From: an uncultured Clostridia bacterium
GTDB taxonomy: Bacteria; Bacillota; Clostridia; Oscillospirales; Acutalibacteraceae
Length of the DNA stretch: 18,113 nt
NCBI GenBank assembly: GCA_945971755.1
Contig: CAMFPJ010000016.1
Span: 1 to 18,113 of the forward strand
Reading direction: 5' to 3'
Shown: one piece after another, positions 1 to 6,325 of the stretch
How the letters are laid out: each line of letters starts with the position of its first letter
How positions within the stretch are numbered: position 1 is the stretch's first letter
Translations under genes and position numbers: made by a program
Notes under the pieces: generated by a model
What the model saw: the letters and a program-made list of their open reading frames with translations, nothing else
Database searches by the model: none
What the model was told of the DNA's origin: nothing

Positions 1-1097
1 TGCCTGTCAACCGTAACAGACGGGATACCGAATTCATTTGTCATAACGTGTGAAGCCAGCGCTCTTTCATATCCCCAATACTCACAGAATTTAATCTGTT
101 CGTAAACAACGCCGTCAGCGTGATAATCATTAACAAGTTCTCTTACATATTCTTTTCTGCCGTGAACCTTGTCCTGACTCATATATCTCGGGCATTGGCA
201 GGTTTTCATATAGTGAAGAACAATCTGCTCAAGAACGTTGTGTTCATCGGTAAGAAGGATTTCTTCTCTTCCGGGAAGTGAGCCGAAGCAGTAACGGTCG
301 GCAACAACGAGGGCTCCGGAATCTTCAAAAAGTTTTGTAAAGTCCGGGTCATCCATTTCAGAGCCAACCACAACAATTTTTGCCCTGTAATTTTTCTTTT
401 CATCCGGAACTCGCGTTTTTAGTTCTTCTGCCGTTTCACGAAGTTTGGGAAGAATAAGATACTTCGGGCAACAGTATGTAACAAGGTTTAATACATGGAA
501 CTCATAACCTGTAATTCTCGGATTTTCTTCTTTTCTATATTCACCGATTTCGGTAATTAAGCGACACACCTCATTATGCTCTACAACAGCCTTTCTGAGC
601 GAGTCCTCGCTGATATCCACACCGTAAACCTCATGAAGTCTGTCAAGGACCTTTGTCTGCATCTGATTTACATAGTGCTTAACGGTATGAGGCTCAATTT
701 TGAACGGGATGTCAGAAATTGAAACAAAAAACTTGTCATTTGCAACAAGATTGAGAAGTTCAAAATGCTCGTATGCACGGTTCATTTCAGAACAAGACTC
801 CGAGCCTATAAGAGCCGAGAGAAAGTTATATCCCCCCTCAATTCCCCTTTCAACCAATGCCTTTGAATAACCGCAAAGATATGAACTCATATAATAAGTT
901 GCAATATCCATTGAACCTGTTCTCGGCGCTCTTAAACGGACTGAAAAGCAGTTGTCAACATTCAGCAACACTTCAGGAATATGGTAGCAAGTGTACGCTA
1001 TGGCTTTTCTGCCGTCTTTTAAGGCTTCGTCAACAAGCTCATTTTTTGCCTCTTGCAAAAGGTTCTCGAAATAAATGAGATGTTTCAAATCTTTCAT
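1..1097 (-). CDS. 2-hydroxyacyl-CoA dehydratase family (HgdB-like) subunit, 3' end outside window
   Basis: The frame is open from an ATG at 1097 to the left edge, giving 365 residues with no stop; a GGGGA ribosome binding site lies just upstream. Features matching the HgdB/BcrC-type family: an N-terminal YTCYHIPE segment (Cys37, position of the usual C-x-x-P-E stretch), a GSESCSEMNR block (Cys102), a middle ENPRITGYEF block, and near the C-terminus KFCEYW (Cys338) followed by a Rossmann-like GIPSVTVDR strand. Family members bind a [4Fe-4S] or double-cubane cluster and catalyse low-potential radical dehydrations or reductions in the cytoplasm, usually with a partner subunit and an ASKHA-type activase. 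Family length is about 380-430, so only a short C-terminal tail is missing. There are 11 Cys in all, including a CC pair (209-210) and CQC (300-302), more than three ligands would need. It is the second gene of an operon, 18 nt after a CooC-like ATPase. The substrate cannot be told; a double-cubane reductase is an alternative. Confidence 0.8.
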   Translation of the reverse strand, partial: MKDLKHLIYFENLLQEAKNELVDEALKDGRKAIAYTCYHIPEVLLNVDNCFSVRLRAPRTGSMDIATYYMSSYLCGYSKALVERGIEGGYNFLSALIGSESCSEMNRAYEHFELLNLVANDKFFVSISDIPFKIEPHTVKHYVNQMQTKVLDRLHEVYGVDISEDSLRKAVVEHNEVCRLITEIGEYRKEENPRITGYEFHVLNLVTYCCPKYLILPKLRETAEELKTRVPDEKKNYRAKIVVVGSEMDDPDFTKLFEDSGALVVADRYCFGSLPGREEILLTDEHNVLEQIVLHYMKTCQCPRYMSQDKVHGRKEYVRELVNDYHADGVVYEQIKFCEYWGYERALASHVMTNEFGIPSVTVDR

Positions 1098-1115
1098 AAT
1101 CTTCCCCTTATATAT

Positions 1116-1880
1116 TTATAAAATTTCAAGCTTAATAAGCGCTTCACGCACGCCCTCAACAATTTTTGAAGTGTTCGGAAGTTCTGTAACTACCTTGCCC
1201 TCAATATCAAAGGACGCTAAATTGCTGTCTGACAAAATATAAGAAAGGACAGGAATTTCGCCTGTATCCACAAGCGGAATAACACTTTCATCGGGCAGTC
1301 TGTTTACGATTGCGCCGATTTTTTCATACATAACCAGTGAATCAGCAACTTCTTTAATAGTGTTTATTACTCCGCAGCCCTTTTTACTCGGGTCGGTAAT
1401 TAAAATAAGGTGAGTAACCTTTTCCATTACCCTGCGATTGATTTGCTCAATGCCTGCTTCACCGTCAATTACAACAAAGTCAAAATCAGCCGAGAGCATG
1501 GCGATAACTTCTTTAAGGTAAGCGTTGATTTTACAGTAACAGCCTGCGCTTTCTGGCCTGCCCACTGCGATAAATGCGAATTTGTCGGTTTCAACAAGTG
1601 CGTCAAAAATCTTAAATCTTGCGTCGCCCAGCATTTCGATTGCGGCGCGGGTTTTACCATCCTCAACAGCGGTAACGAACTCTTTTCTAATGTCGTCAAC
1701 CGTCATTTTAACGTCAATCCCGAGAGCCGTTGAAAGACCCACCGCAGGGTCTGCATCTACCGCAAGAATCTTACTGTCAGGATATGTTTCCGACAGTATT
1801 TTTACAACAGTTGCAGAAATTGAGGTCTTTCCTACTCCGCCCTTACCTGCAACGGCAATAATTTTTGCATTTAATCCCAT
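1116..1880 (-). CDS. CooC/MinD-type P-loop ATPase, probable metallocluster maturation factor
   Basis: 254 residues starting from an ATG with GAAGG upstream. The N-terminus has the deviant Walker A of the SIMIBI MinD/ParA group, GKGGVGKTS (residues 12-20), with the signature lysine. VDADPAVGL (41-49) is the switch I region and VVIDGEAGIEQINRR (136-150) the Walker B/switch II. GCYC (113-116) supplies a C-x-C pair like the one that binds metal at the dimer interface of CooC, the nickel-insertion ATPase of carbon monoxide dehydrogenase. The family couples ATP hydrolysis to metal or cluster delivery in the cytoplasm. No CODH or acetyl-CoA synthase gene is visible; the next gene downstream (18 nt) encodes an HgdB-like Fe-S protein, so I infer that this ATPase may mature or activate that protein rather than a CODH. 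It is the first gene of its operon. CooC-like membership is well supported; the client is inference. Confidence 0.85.
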   Translation of the reverse strand: MGLNAKIIAVAGKGGVGKTSISATVVKILSETYPDSKILAVDADPAVGLSTALGIDVKMTVDDIRKEFVTAVEDGKTRAAIEMLGDARFKIFDALVETDKFAFIAVGRPESAGCYCKINAYLKEVIAMLSADFDFVVIDGEAGIEQINRRVMEKVTHLILITDPSKKGCGVINTIKEVADSLVMYEKIGAIVNRLPDESVIPLVDTGEIPVLSYILSDSNLASFDIEGKVVTELPNTSKIVEGVREALIKLEIL

Positions 1881-1917
1881 AAAACAATACCTTCAAAAAA
1901 ATATTACTGTCTAAAAT

Positions 1918-1946
1918 ATTATATCAAATTATACTCTTTATTTCAA
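1918..1946 (-). promoter_or_regulatory. Promoter of the CooC-like/HgdB-like operon
   Basis: On the minus strand a -35 TTGAAA (1941-1946) and a perfect -10 TATAAT (1918-1923) are separated by 17 bp. The -10 lies about 38 nt before the ATG at 1880. It sits between the trxB terminator and the first gene, which makes the two genes a separate transcription unit. Confidence 0.75.
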
Positions 1947-1967
1947 CTGAATTTGTTCTGTTTTGAC

Positions 1968-1996
1968 AAAAAAGTAACGGTGATTTTACTCACCGT
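1968..1996 (-). terminator. Rho-independent terminator after trxB
   Basis: A perfect 7-bp stem (ACGGTGA / TCACCGT, 1977-1983 with 1990-1996) with a 6-nt loop is followed on the minus strand by TAC and six T residues (1968-1973). It begins 11 nt after the trxB stop. Confidence 0.85.
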
Positions 1997-2006
1997 CACT
2001 GTATTT

Positions 2007-2915
2007 TTATAAAGAATCTACATAATCACAGGCTGCAAGCGCCGCAACAGCACCGTCTGCAGCGGCGGTAGCCACCTGACGAATGCGTTTTGTTCTGCAG
2101 TCGCCCGCCGTGAAGATTCCCTTTGCCTTTGTTTTACAGGTTTCGTCTGCCTTGGCGTAGCCTCGCTCGTCAAGTTCAATTACATCGGAAAAATTTTCGT
2201 TTTGAGGAATAAGACCTACTGCGAGGAAAACACCGTCAAGAGAGATTTCCCTTTCTGTACCGTCTTTTTCGCTTTTTACGGTAACACCCGTAAGTTCGGC
2301 TTCCTTTGATTTATAACCGCTGAGTACTGTTCCGCAGATAATTTCAACGTTGTCTTTGCTTTTCAGTTGCTCTTGCAGCTTTTGCTCACCTGTTAAGAAA
2401 TCAAGATTTTGAATAACGTAAACTTTTGCGGCTAAATCAGAGAGTAAAATTGCCTCCTGCAAAGCAGAATTACCGCCGCCCACAACAGCAACGGTTTTGT
2501 TCCTGTAAAATGCGCCGTCGCAAACTGCACAGAATGAAATTCCCTCACCGATAAGTTCTTCTTCACCGGGAAGACCTAATGTTCTGTGTTTTGCACCCGT
2601 AGCGATAATAACAGCTTTCGCCTCAAATTCGCCCGAATCGGTAACAACGGTTTTAGTGTCACCGTCTTTGATTTCAAGAACCTCACAAGATTCAAAATCT
2701 GCACCTTGAGATATTACTTGTTCAACAAGCTTCTCGGCAAATTCGTTGCCGGAAAGCTCTAAAAAGCCGGGGATATTCTCAACCTTTGGGGAGAATGTAA
2801 TCTGCCCACCGAATGTTTCTTTTTCAATTACAAGCACATTTTTGTCAGCCCTGCGTGCATACAGAGCGGCGGTAAGCCCTGCCGGGCCACCGCCGATGAT
2901 GATAATATCATACAT
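2007..2915 (-). CDS. trxB: Thioredoxin reductase-like flavoprotein with altered pyridine-nucleotide motif
   Basis: 302 residues, normal for low-Mr thioredoxin reductase. An FAD-binding GGGPAG (8-13) starts the protein, then ETFGGQI (33-39), ATGAKHR (105-111), the redox pair CAVC (129-132, usual CATC), the second dinucleotide motif GGGNSALQEA (146-155), and GDCR (271-274) for FAD. The enzyme normally moves electrons from NADPH through FAD and the CxxC to thioredoxin. Oddly, the segment that normally reads HRRxxFR and holds the NADPH 2'-phosphate is VIQNLDFLTG (167-176), without the arginine pair. NADPH preference is therefore doubtful; NADH or a ferredoxin-linked electron donor are alternatives, as in the ferredoxin-linked flavin thioredoxin reductases known in clostridia. 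It starts 21 nt after nrdD (AAAGGT ribosome binding site), whose product carries its own thioredoxin-like domain, the likely substrate. Confidence 0.9.
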   Translation of the reverse strand: MYDIIIIGGGPAGLTAALYARRADKNVLVIEKETFGGQITFSPKVENIPGFLELSGNEFAEKLVEQVISQGADFESCEVLEIKDGDTKTVVTDSGEFEAKAVIIATGAKHRTLGLPGEEELIGEGISFCAVCDGAFYRNKTVAVVGGGNSALQEAILLSDLAAKVYVIQNLDFLTGEQKLQEQLKSKDNVEIICGTVLSGYKSKEAELTGVTVKSEKDGTEREISLDGVFLAVGLIPQNENFSDVIELDERGYAKADETCKTKAKGIFTAGDCRTKRIRQVATAAADGAVAALAACDYVDSL

Positions 2916-2936
2916 AAACTACTGTACCTTTATTTA

Positions 2937-5300
2937 TTAAAGATTATAGTATTTTTTGATGTCGGAAACACCGCTGATTTTTTCTGCTTCACCGTTCTTA
3001 ATTACAACAAGAGTCGGTGCTTTCTTAATGCCAAACTCCGTTGCAAGTTCGGGCTGCTCATCAGCATAAATCTTGTCGTAAGCAATTCCTGCTTTGTCAA
3101 GAAGTGCTGAGGCAATTTTGCAGTTGGGGCAAGTTGTTGTAGCAAAGAGATATGTTACATCCTCTTGCTCGTGTGTATATACCGAATCGTCAATCTCTGC
3201 GCCGCAGCAACAACCCTCATGTGTAAGGTGAGACCTTGCAATATTATAAACCTTACGGTCTTTGTATTCCTGTGCCTTACCATCATTCCAGTTCTGAACC
3301 GGTCTGTAATAGCCTGTGATTCGGCTGTAAACCTCTGTCTTTTCACCGCAATCGTGGCAAACAAACTGCTCACCTGCGATGTATCCGTGGTTCTTACATA
3401 CTGAATATGTTGGTGACATTGTGTAGTACGGGAGTCTGTAATTCTCTGCTATCTTGCGAACAAGATTTGCGGCAGCCTTCCAATCGGGGAGTTTTTCACC
3501 GAGGAATGCGTGGAATACAGTACCTGATGTGTAAAGAGTTTGAAGGTTGTCCTGAATATCAAGTGCAGAGAAAATATCCTCAGTGTAACCAACCGGAAGG
3601 TGTGAAGAGTTGGTGTAATAAGGTGTACCGTTCTCATTTGCCGTGATAATGTCGGGATAATACTTCTTATCATGCTTTGCAAGGCGGAATGATGTTGACT
3701 CTGCGGGAGTTGCCTCAAGGTTATAAAGGTCGCCGTACTCTTCCTGATAGTCAGAAAGGCGCTCACGCATGTGGTTAAGAACCTCTGCGGTAAATTCCTG
3801 TGTTTCCTTATGAGTCATATCTTTCCTGAGCCATTTTGCGTTAAGACCCACTTCGTTCATACCGACAAGTCCGATTGTTGAGAAGTGGTTGTTAAATGTG
3901 CCGAGGTAACGCTTGGTGTACGGATAGAGTCCGTTTTCAAGAAGTTTTGTAATAACTGTTCTCTTCACTTTAAGTGAACGTGCGGAAATATCCATAAGCT
4001 TGTCAAGGCGCTTGAAGAAATCTTCCTTGTCCTCTGCAAGATATGCGATTCTCGGCATATTGATTGTAACAACGCCTACTGAACCTGTTGATTCACCTGA
4101 ACCGAAGAAACCGCCTGACTTTTTGCGAAGTTCACGAAGGTCAAGACGAAGACGGCAGCACATTGAACGAACGTCTGACGGCTCCATGTCTGAATTGATA
4201 TAGTTTGAGAAATAAGGTGTGCCGTATTTTGCTGTCATTTCAAAGAGCAACTTGTTGTTCTCTGTTTCAGACCAGTCAAAGTCACGGGTGATTGAGTAAG
4301 TCGGAATCGGATATTGGAAGCCTCTGCCGTTAGCGTCGCCTTCAATCATAATTTCAATGAAGGCACGGTTAACCATATCCATTTCTTTCTTGCAGTCTTT
4401 ATACTTGAAGTCCATTTCCTTGCCGCCTACAATAGCGTTGAGCTCTGCAAGGTCGTTGGGAACTGTCCAGTCAAGAGTGATGTTGGTAAACGGTGACTGC
4501 GTACCCCAGCGTGACGGAGTGTTTACGCCGTAAATGAATGACTGAATGCACTGCTTAACCTCTTTGTATGAAAGGTTATCAACCTTAACAAACGGTGCCA
4601 AATATGTGTCAAATGATGAGAAAGCCTGTGCGCCTGCCCATTCATTCTGCATAATGCCCAGGAAGTTTACCATTTGGTTGCAAAGAGTTGAAAGGTGAGA
4701 AGCGGGAGAAGAAGTAATCTTTCCGGGAACACCGCCGAGGCCCTCTTGAATAAGCTGTTTAAGCGACCAACCTGCGCAGTAGCCTGTAAGCATTGAAAGG
4801 TCATGAATGTGAATGTCTGCGTTGCGGTGTGCATTGCCGATTTCCTCGTCATAAACCTCTGAGAGCCAATAGTTTGCGGTGATGGCACCTGAGTTTGAAA
4901 GGATAAGACCGCCGACAGAATATGTTACTGTTGAGTTTTCCTTAACTCGCCAGTCGTTAATCTGAAGATAATTATCTACGATTGTTTTGTAGTCAAGGGT
5001 TGTTTTGTTGATGTTACGGAGTTTCTCTCTCTGCTTACGGTAAAGAATGTAAGCTTTTGCAACATCGTCATATCCTGCTTTAATAAGGACTGTTTCAACT
5101 GAGTCCTGAATATTTTCAACAGTAATTCTGCCGTCCTTAATTTTTGATTCAAAATCAGATGTTACCTTAAGCACTAAAAAATCAATAGTGTCGGGGTGAT
5201 ACTGGGTTTCGCAAGCTTCAAATGCCAGAATAATGGCATTTTTGATTTTTTCAAGGTTAAATTCAACAACCTTGCCGTCACGTTTAACAACTGTGTACAT
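2937..5300 (-). CDS. nrdD: Anaerobic (class III) ribonucleoside-triphosphate reductase fused to a C-terminal thioredoxin/glutaredoxin-like domain
   Basis: 787 residues; reduces ribonucleotides to deoxyribonucleotides without oxygen. An ATP-cone allosteric domain fills residues 1-92 (VVKRDGKVVEF). The glycyl-radical catalytic barrel follows, with RSMCCRLRLDLRELRKK (378-394) carrying the active-site thiol candidates Cys381/382, then GFFGSGESTGSVGVVTINMPR. A zinc-site region has Cys635, HGY, Cys648 and Cys651, and the radical loop RITGYYRP places the glycyl radical at Gly663. After residue 690 a linker with HEGCCCG (695-700) leads to an extra domain (715-787): VTYLFATTTCPNCK with redox Cys724/Cys727 and cis-Pro-like APTLVV (761-766). 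Ordinary NrdD stops near 700, so this is a fusion. Start: ATG with AAGGAG. NrdG is upstream and trxB 21 nt downstream, giving activase, reductase and reductant recycling in one module. The redox domain probably re-reduces NrdD (inference from architecture). Confidence 0.96.
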   Translation of the reverse strand: MYTVVKRDGKVVEFNLEKIKNAIILAFEACETQYHPDTIDFLVLKVTSDFESKIKDGRITVENIQDSVETVLIKAGYDDVAKAYILYRKQREKLRNINKTTLDYKTIVDNYLQINDWRVKENSTVTYSVGGLILSNSGAITANYWLSEVYDEEIGNAHRNADIHIHDLSMLTGYCAGWSLKQLIQEGLGGVPGKITSSPASHLSTLCNQMVNFLGIMQNEWAGAQAFSSFDTYLAPFVKVDNLSYKEVKQCIQSFIYGVNTPSRWGTQSPFTNITLDWTVPNDLAELNAIVGGKEMDFKYKDCKKEMDMVNRAFIEIMIEGDANGRGFQYPIPTYSITRDFDWSETENNKLLFEMTAKYGTPYFSNYINSDMEPSDVRSMCCRLRLDLRELRKKSGGFFGSGESTGSVGVVTINMPRIAYLAEDKEDFFKRLDKLMDISARSLKVKRTVITKLLENGLYPYTKRYLGTFNNHFSTIGLVGMNEVGLNAKWLRKDMTHKETQEFTAEVLNHMRERLSDYQEEYGDLYNLEATPAESTSFRLAKHDKKYYPDIITANENGTPYYTNSSHLPVGYTEDIFSALDIQDNLQTLYTSGTVFHAFLGEKLPDWKAAANLVRKIAENYRLPYYTMSPTYSVCKNHGYIAGEQFVCHDCGEKTEVYSRITGYYRPVQNWNDGKAQEYKDRKVYNIARSHLTHEGCCCGAEIDDSVYTHEQEDVTYLFATTTCPNCKIASALLDKAGIAYDKIYADEQPELATEFGIKKAPTLVVIKNGEAEKISGVSDIKKYYNL

Positions 5301-5350
5301 GTTTCTTTCTCCTTATATTATTTATCATTATAAATTTGTCGTCGCGTTTC

Positions 5351-5380
5351 AGTATAGCACATATTTTGTGGTAAAGTCAA
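5351..5380 (-). promoter_or_regulatory. nrdD-trxB promoter
   Basis: On the minus strand TTGACT (5375-5380) and TATACT (5351-5356) are separated by 18 bp, about 50 nt before the nrdD ATG. One NrdR-like dyad lies in the spacer and a second, perfect one lies directly upstream of the -35, an arrangement expected to block RNA polymerase when the repressor binds. Confidence 0.7.
5356..5371. promoter_or_regulatory. Imperfect NrdR-box-like operator (promoter-core site)
   Basis: On the minus strand this reads CCACAAAATATGTGCT, matching the NrdR consensus acaCwAtATaTwGtgt at about 10 of 16 positions. Its centre is about 33 bp, roughly three helical turns, from the perfect box at 5389-5404; paired boxes about three turns apart are typical of NrdR sites. 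It is weak on its own and supported mainly by position. Confidence 0.55.
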
Positions 5381-5388
5381 TAGACAAA

Positions 5389-5404
5389 ACACAATATATT
5401 GTGT
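5389..5404. promoter_or_regulatory. Perfect NrdR box upstream of nrdD
   Basis: ACACAATATATTGTGT is a perfect 16-bp palindrome matching the NrdR box consensus at every position; the perfect symmetry extends to 22 bp (5386-5407). It lies just upstream of the nrdD -35. NrdR is the ATP-cone and zinc-ribbon repressor that senses dATP/ATP and controls ribonucleotide reductase genes. The nrdR gene itself is not in this window. Confidence 0.85.
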
Positions 5405-5421
5405 TTTTTTGAATTTTTCTG

Positions 5422-6114
5422 CTACACTCCTCGTGTTTCGCAAAGCTTCACGTAATGCGAAGCCGCATCCCTCATTAAAAGCAGCGTTTCTTTGCCGACC
5501 TCGTTCAAATTCTCACCGATAAGGTTGCCTGAGTCGGTAAAATTCTGAAGAAAATATTTAGGTGCACCCTCAATCCATTTTGCAAGACTTTCAATGTTTT
5601 CAACAGTGTGAAATTCCTTGACAACCGTTGTGCGAAATTCAAAATCAACCTTACCTGACATTAAAAAACGTATGCTTTCCTCAATCTTTGAAACATCAAA
5701 GTTAGGAATACCTATGGTTTCGCCGTATTTCTCACGGCAGTTTTTAACGTCCATTGCAACGTAATCAACCAAGCCTTCTTCTACCAAATCACGAAGCTTT
5801 GAGGGTGAGTTTCCGTTTGTGTCAAGCTTTACGGCATAACCCATTTCTTTAATTTTTCTGAGGAAAGAGGCAATATCGGGCTGCAAAAGCGGTTCACCGC
5901 CGGTTAAACAGACTCCGTCTAACAATGAAGTGCGTTTTTCAAGGTATGACACAACATCTTGTGTGGGAATAACGTCAGACTCTTTAAGTTCAGTTACTAA
6001 AAGCGCATTATGGCAAAAAGGACATCGGAAATTACAGCCTCCCGTAAACACAGTAGCCGCAACTCTGCCCGGAAAATCCAAAAGAGTCATTTTCTGAAAA
6101 CCGTGAATCTGCAT
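5422..6114 (-). CDS. nrdG: Anaerobic ribonucleotide reductase activating protein (radical SAM)
   Basis: 230 residues counted from the ATG at 6114. Radical-SAM cluster motif CNFRCPFC (Cys27, Cys31, Cys34), then TGGEPLLQP for SAM amino-group contact, and a family N-terminus with LLDFPGRVAATVF. It reductively cleaves S-adenosylmethionine to make the glycyl radical on NrdD. The frame stays open 34 codons further upstream, but I chose 6114 because it has AAGGAGAG at proper spacing, begins with the family-typical MQIHGFQKMTLLDFPG, and because the longer form would start upstream of the promoter's -10. It lies 121 nt upstream of nrdD, on the same strand but with a separate promoter for each. The sequence is of the NrdG type often mis-grouped with pyruvate-formate-lyase activases; the neighbouring NrdD settles it. 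Confidence 0.92.
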   Translation of the reverse strand: MQIHGFQKMTLLDFPGRVAATVFTGGCNFRCPFCHNALLVTELKESDVIPTQDVVSYLEKRTSLLDGVCLTGGEPLLQPDIASFLRKIKEMGYAVKLDTNGNSPSKLRDLVEEGLVDYVAMDVKNCREKYGETIGIPNFDVSKIEESIRFLMSGKVDFEFRTTVVKEFHTVENIESLAKWIEGAPKYFLQNFTDSGNLIGENLNEVGKETLLLMRDAASHYVKLCETRGV

Positions 6115-6171
6115 TTTTCTCTCTCCTTCGTTAGAACTATATATTCCGCGCATTATGGCTGATTGCATATA

Positions 6172-6200
6172 AATATACCACATATTGTGGTTAAGAGCAA
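6172..6200 (-). promoter_or_regulatory. nrdG promoter
   Basis: On the minus strand TTGCTC (6195-6200) and TATATT (6172-6177) are spaced 17 bp apart and lie about 57 nt before the nrdG ATG. The spacer is almost entirely occupied by a dyad resembling the one in the nrdD promoter. Confidence 0.6.
6177..6191. promoter_or_regulatory. NrdR-like dyad in the nrdG promoter
   Basis: ACCACATATTGTGGT is a 15-bp dyad with six paired bases per arm. It shares the CCACAnnnnTGTG layout with the site at 5356-5371 in the nrdD promoter and sits at the same place, between -35 and -10. It deviates from the strict NrdR consensus by a one-base-shorter centre, and I see no clear second box three turns upstream. Confidence 0.55.
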
Positions 6201-6274
6201 TATGGGAATAATGCAAAAAAATACTTAAAAATTTTGTGCAATATGATATTTCTGACTGATTTCAATATAAATTG

Positions 6275-6303
6275 TTTACTAAAGCTTTTGCGAGTGATAT
6301 ACT
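6275..6303 (+). promoter_or_regulatory. Candidate promoter of the GPH-type transporter gene
   Basis: TTTACT (6275-6280), 17 bp, TATACT (6298-6303). Transcription would start about 8 nt later, just in front of the AAAGGAGG ribosome binding site (6311-6318), leaving a very short leader. The rest of the 211-bp divergent region to nrdG shows nothing else. Confidence 0.5.
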
Positions 6304-6325
6304 TTTCAGAAAAGGAGGCGTTTTT

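Noticed and set aside
857..1078. 73-codon plus-strand frame opposite the HgdB-like gene
   Set aside because: The minus-strand frame encodes a continuous, family-matching protein through this stretch to the window edge.
1116..1880. Assignment as CODH nickel-insertion factor cooC
   Set aside because: The family match is good but no CODH/ACS gene is present and the operon partner is an HgdB-like protein, so the specific gene name is not warranted.
1410..1914. Antisense frames over the CooC-like gene
   Set aside because: Out of phase with a clearly conserved ATPase; compositional shadows only.
3155..3766. Open frames of 72-105 codons on both strands inside nrdD
   Set aside because: They are shadows of the long NrdD frame, without their own ribosome binding sites or recognisable protein features.
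5386..5407. The 22-bp palindrome as an nrdG terminator
   Set aside because: The stem is AT-only apart from a few pairs, has no loop and no proper minus-strand T-run; its match to the NrdR box explains it better.
6115..6216. N-terminal 34-codon extension of NrdG
   Set aside because: It lacks a ribosome binding site, is unlike family N-termini, and contains the -10 and operator dyad of the nrdG promoter; the ATG at 6114 has AAGGAG.
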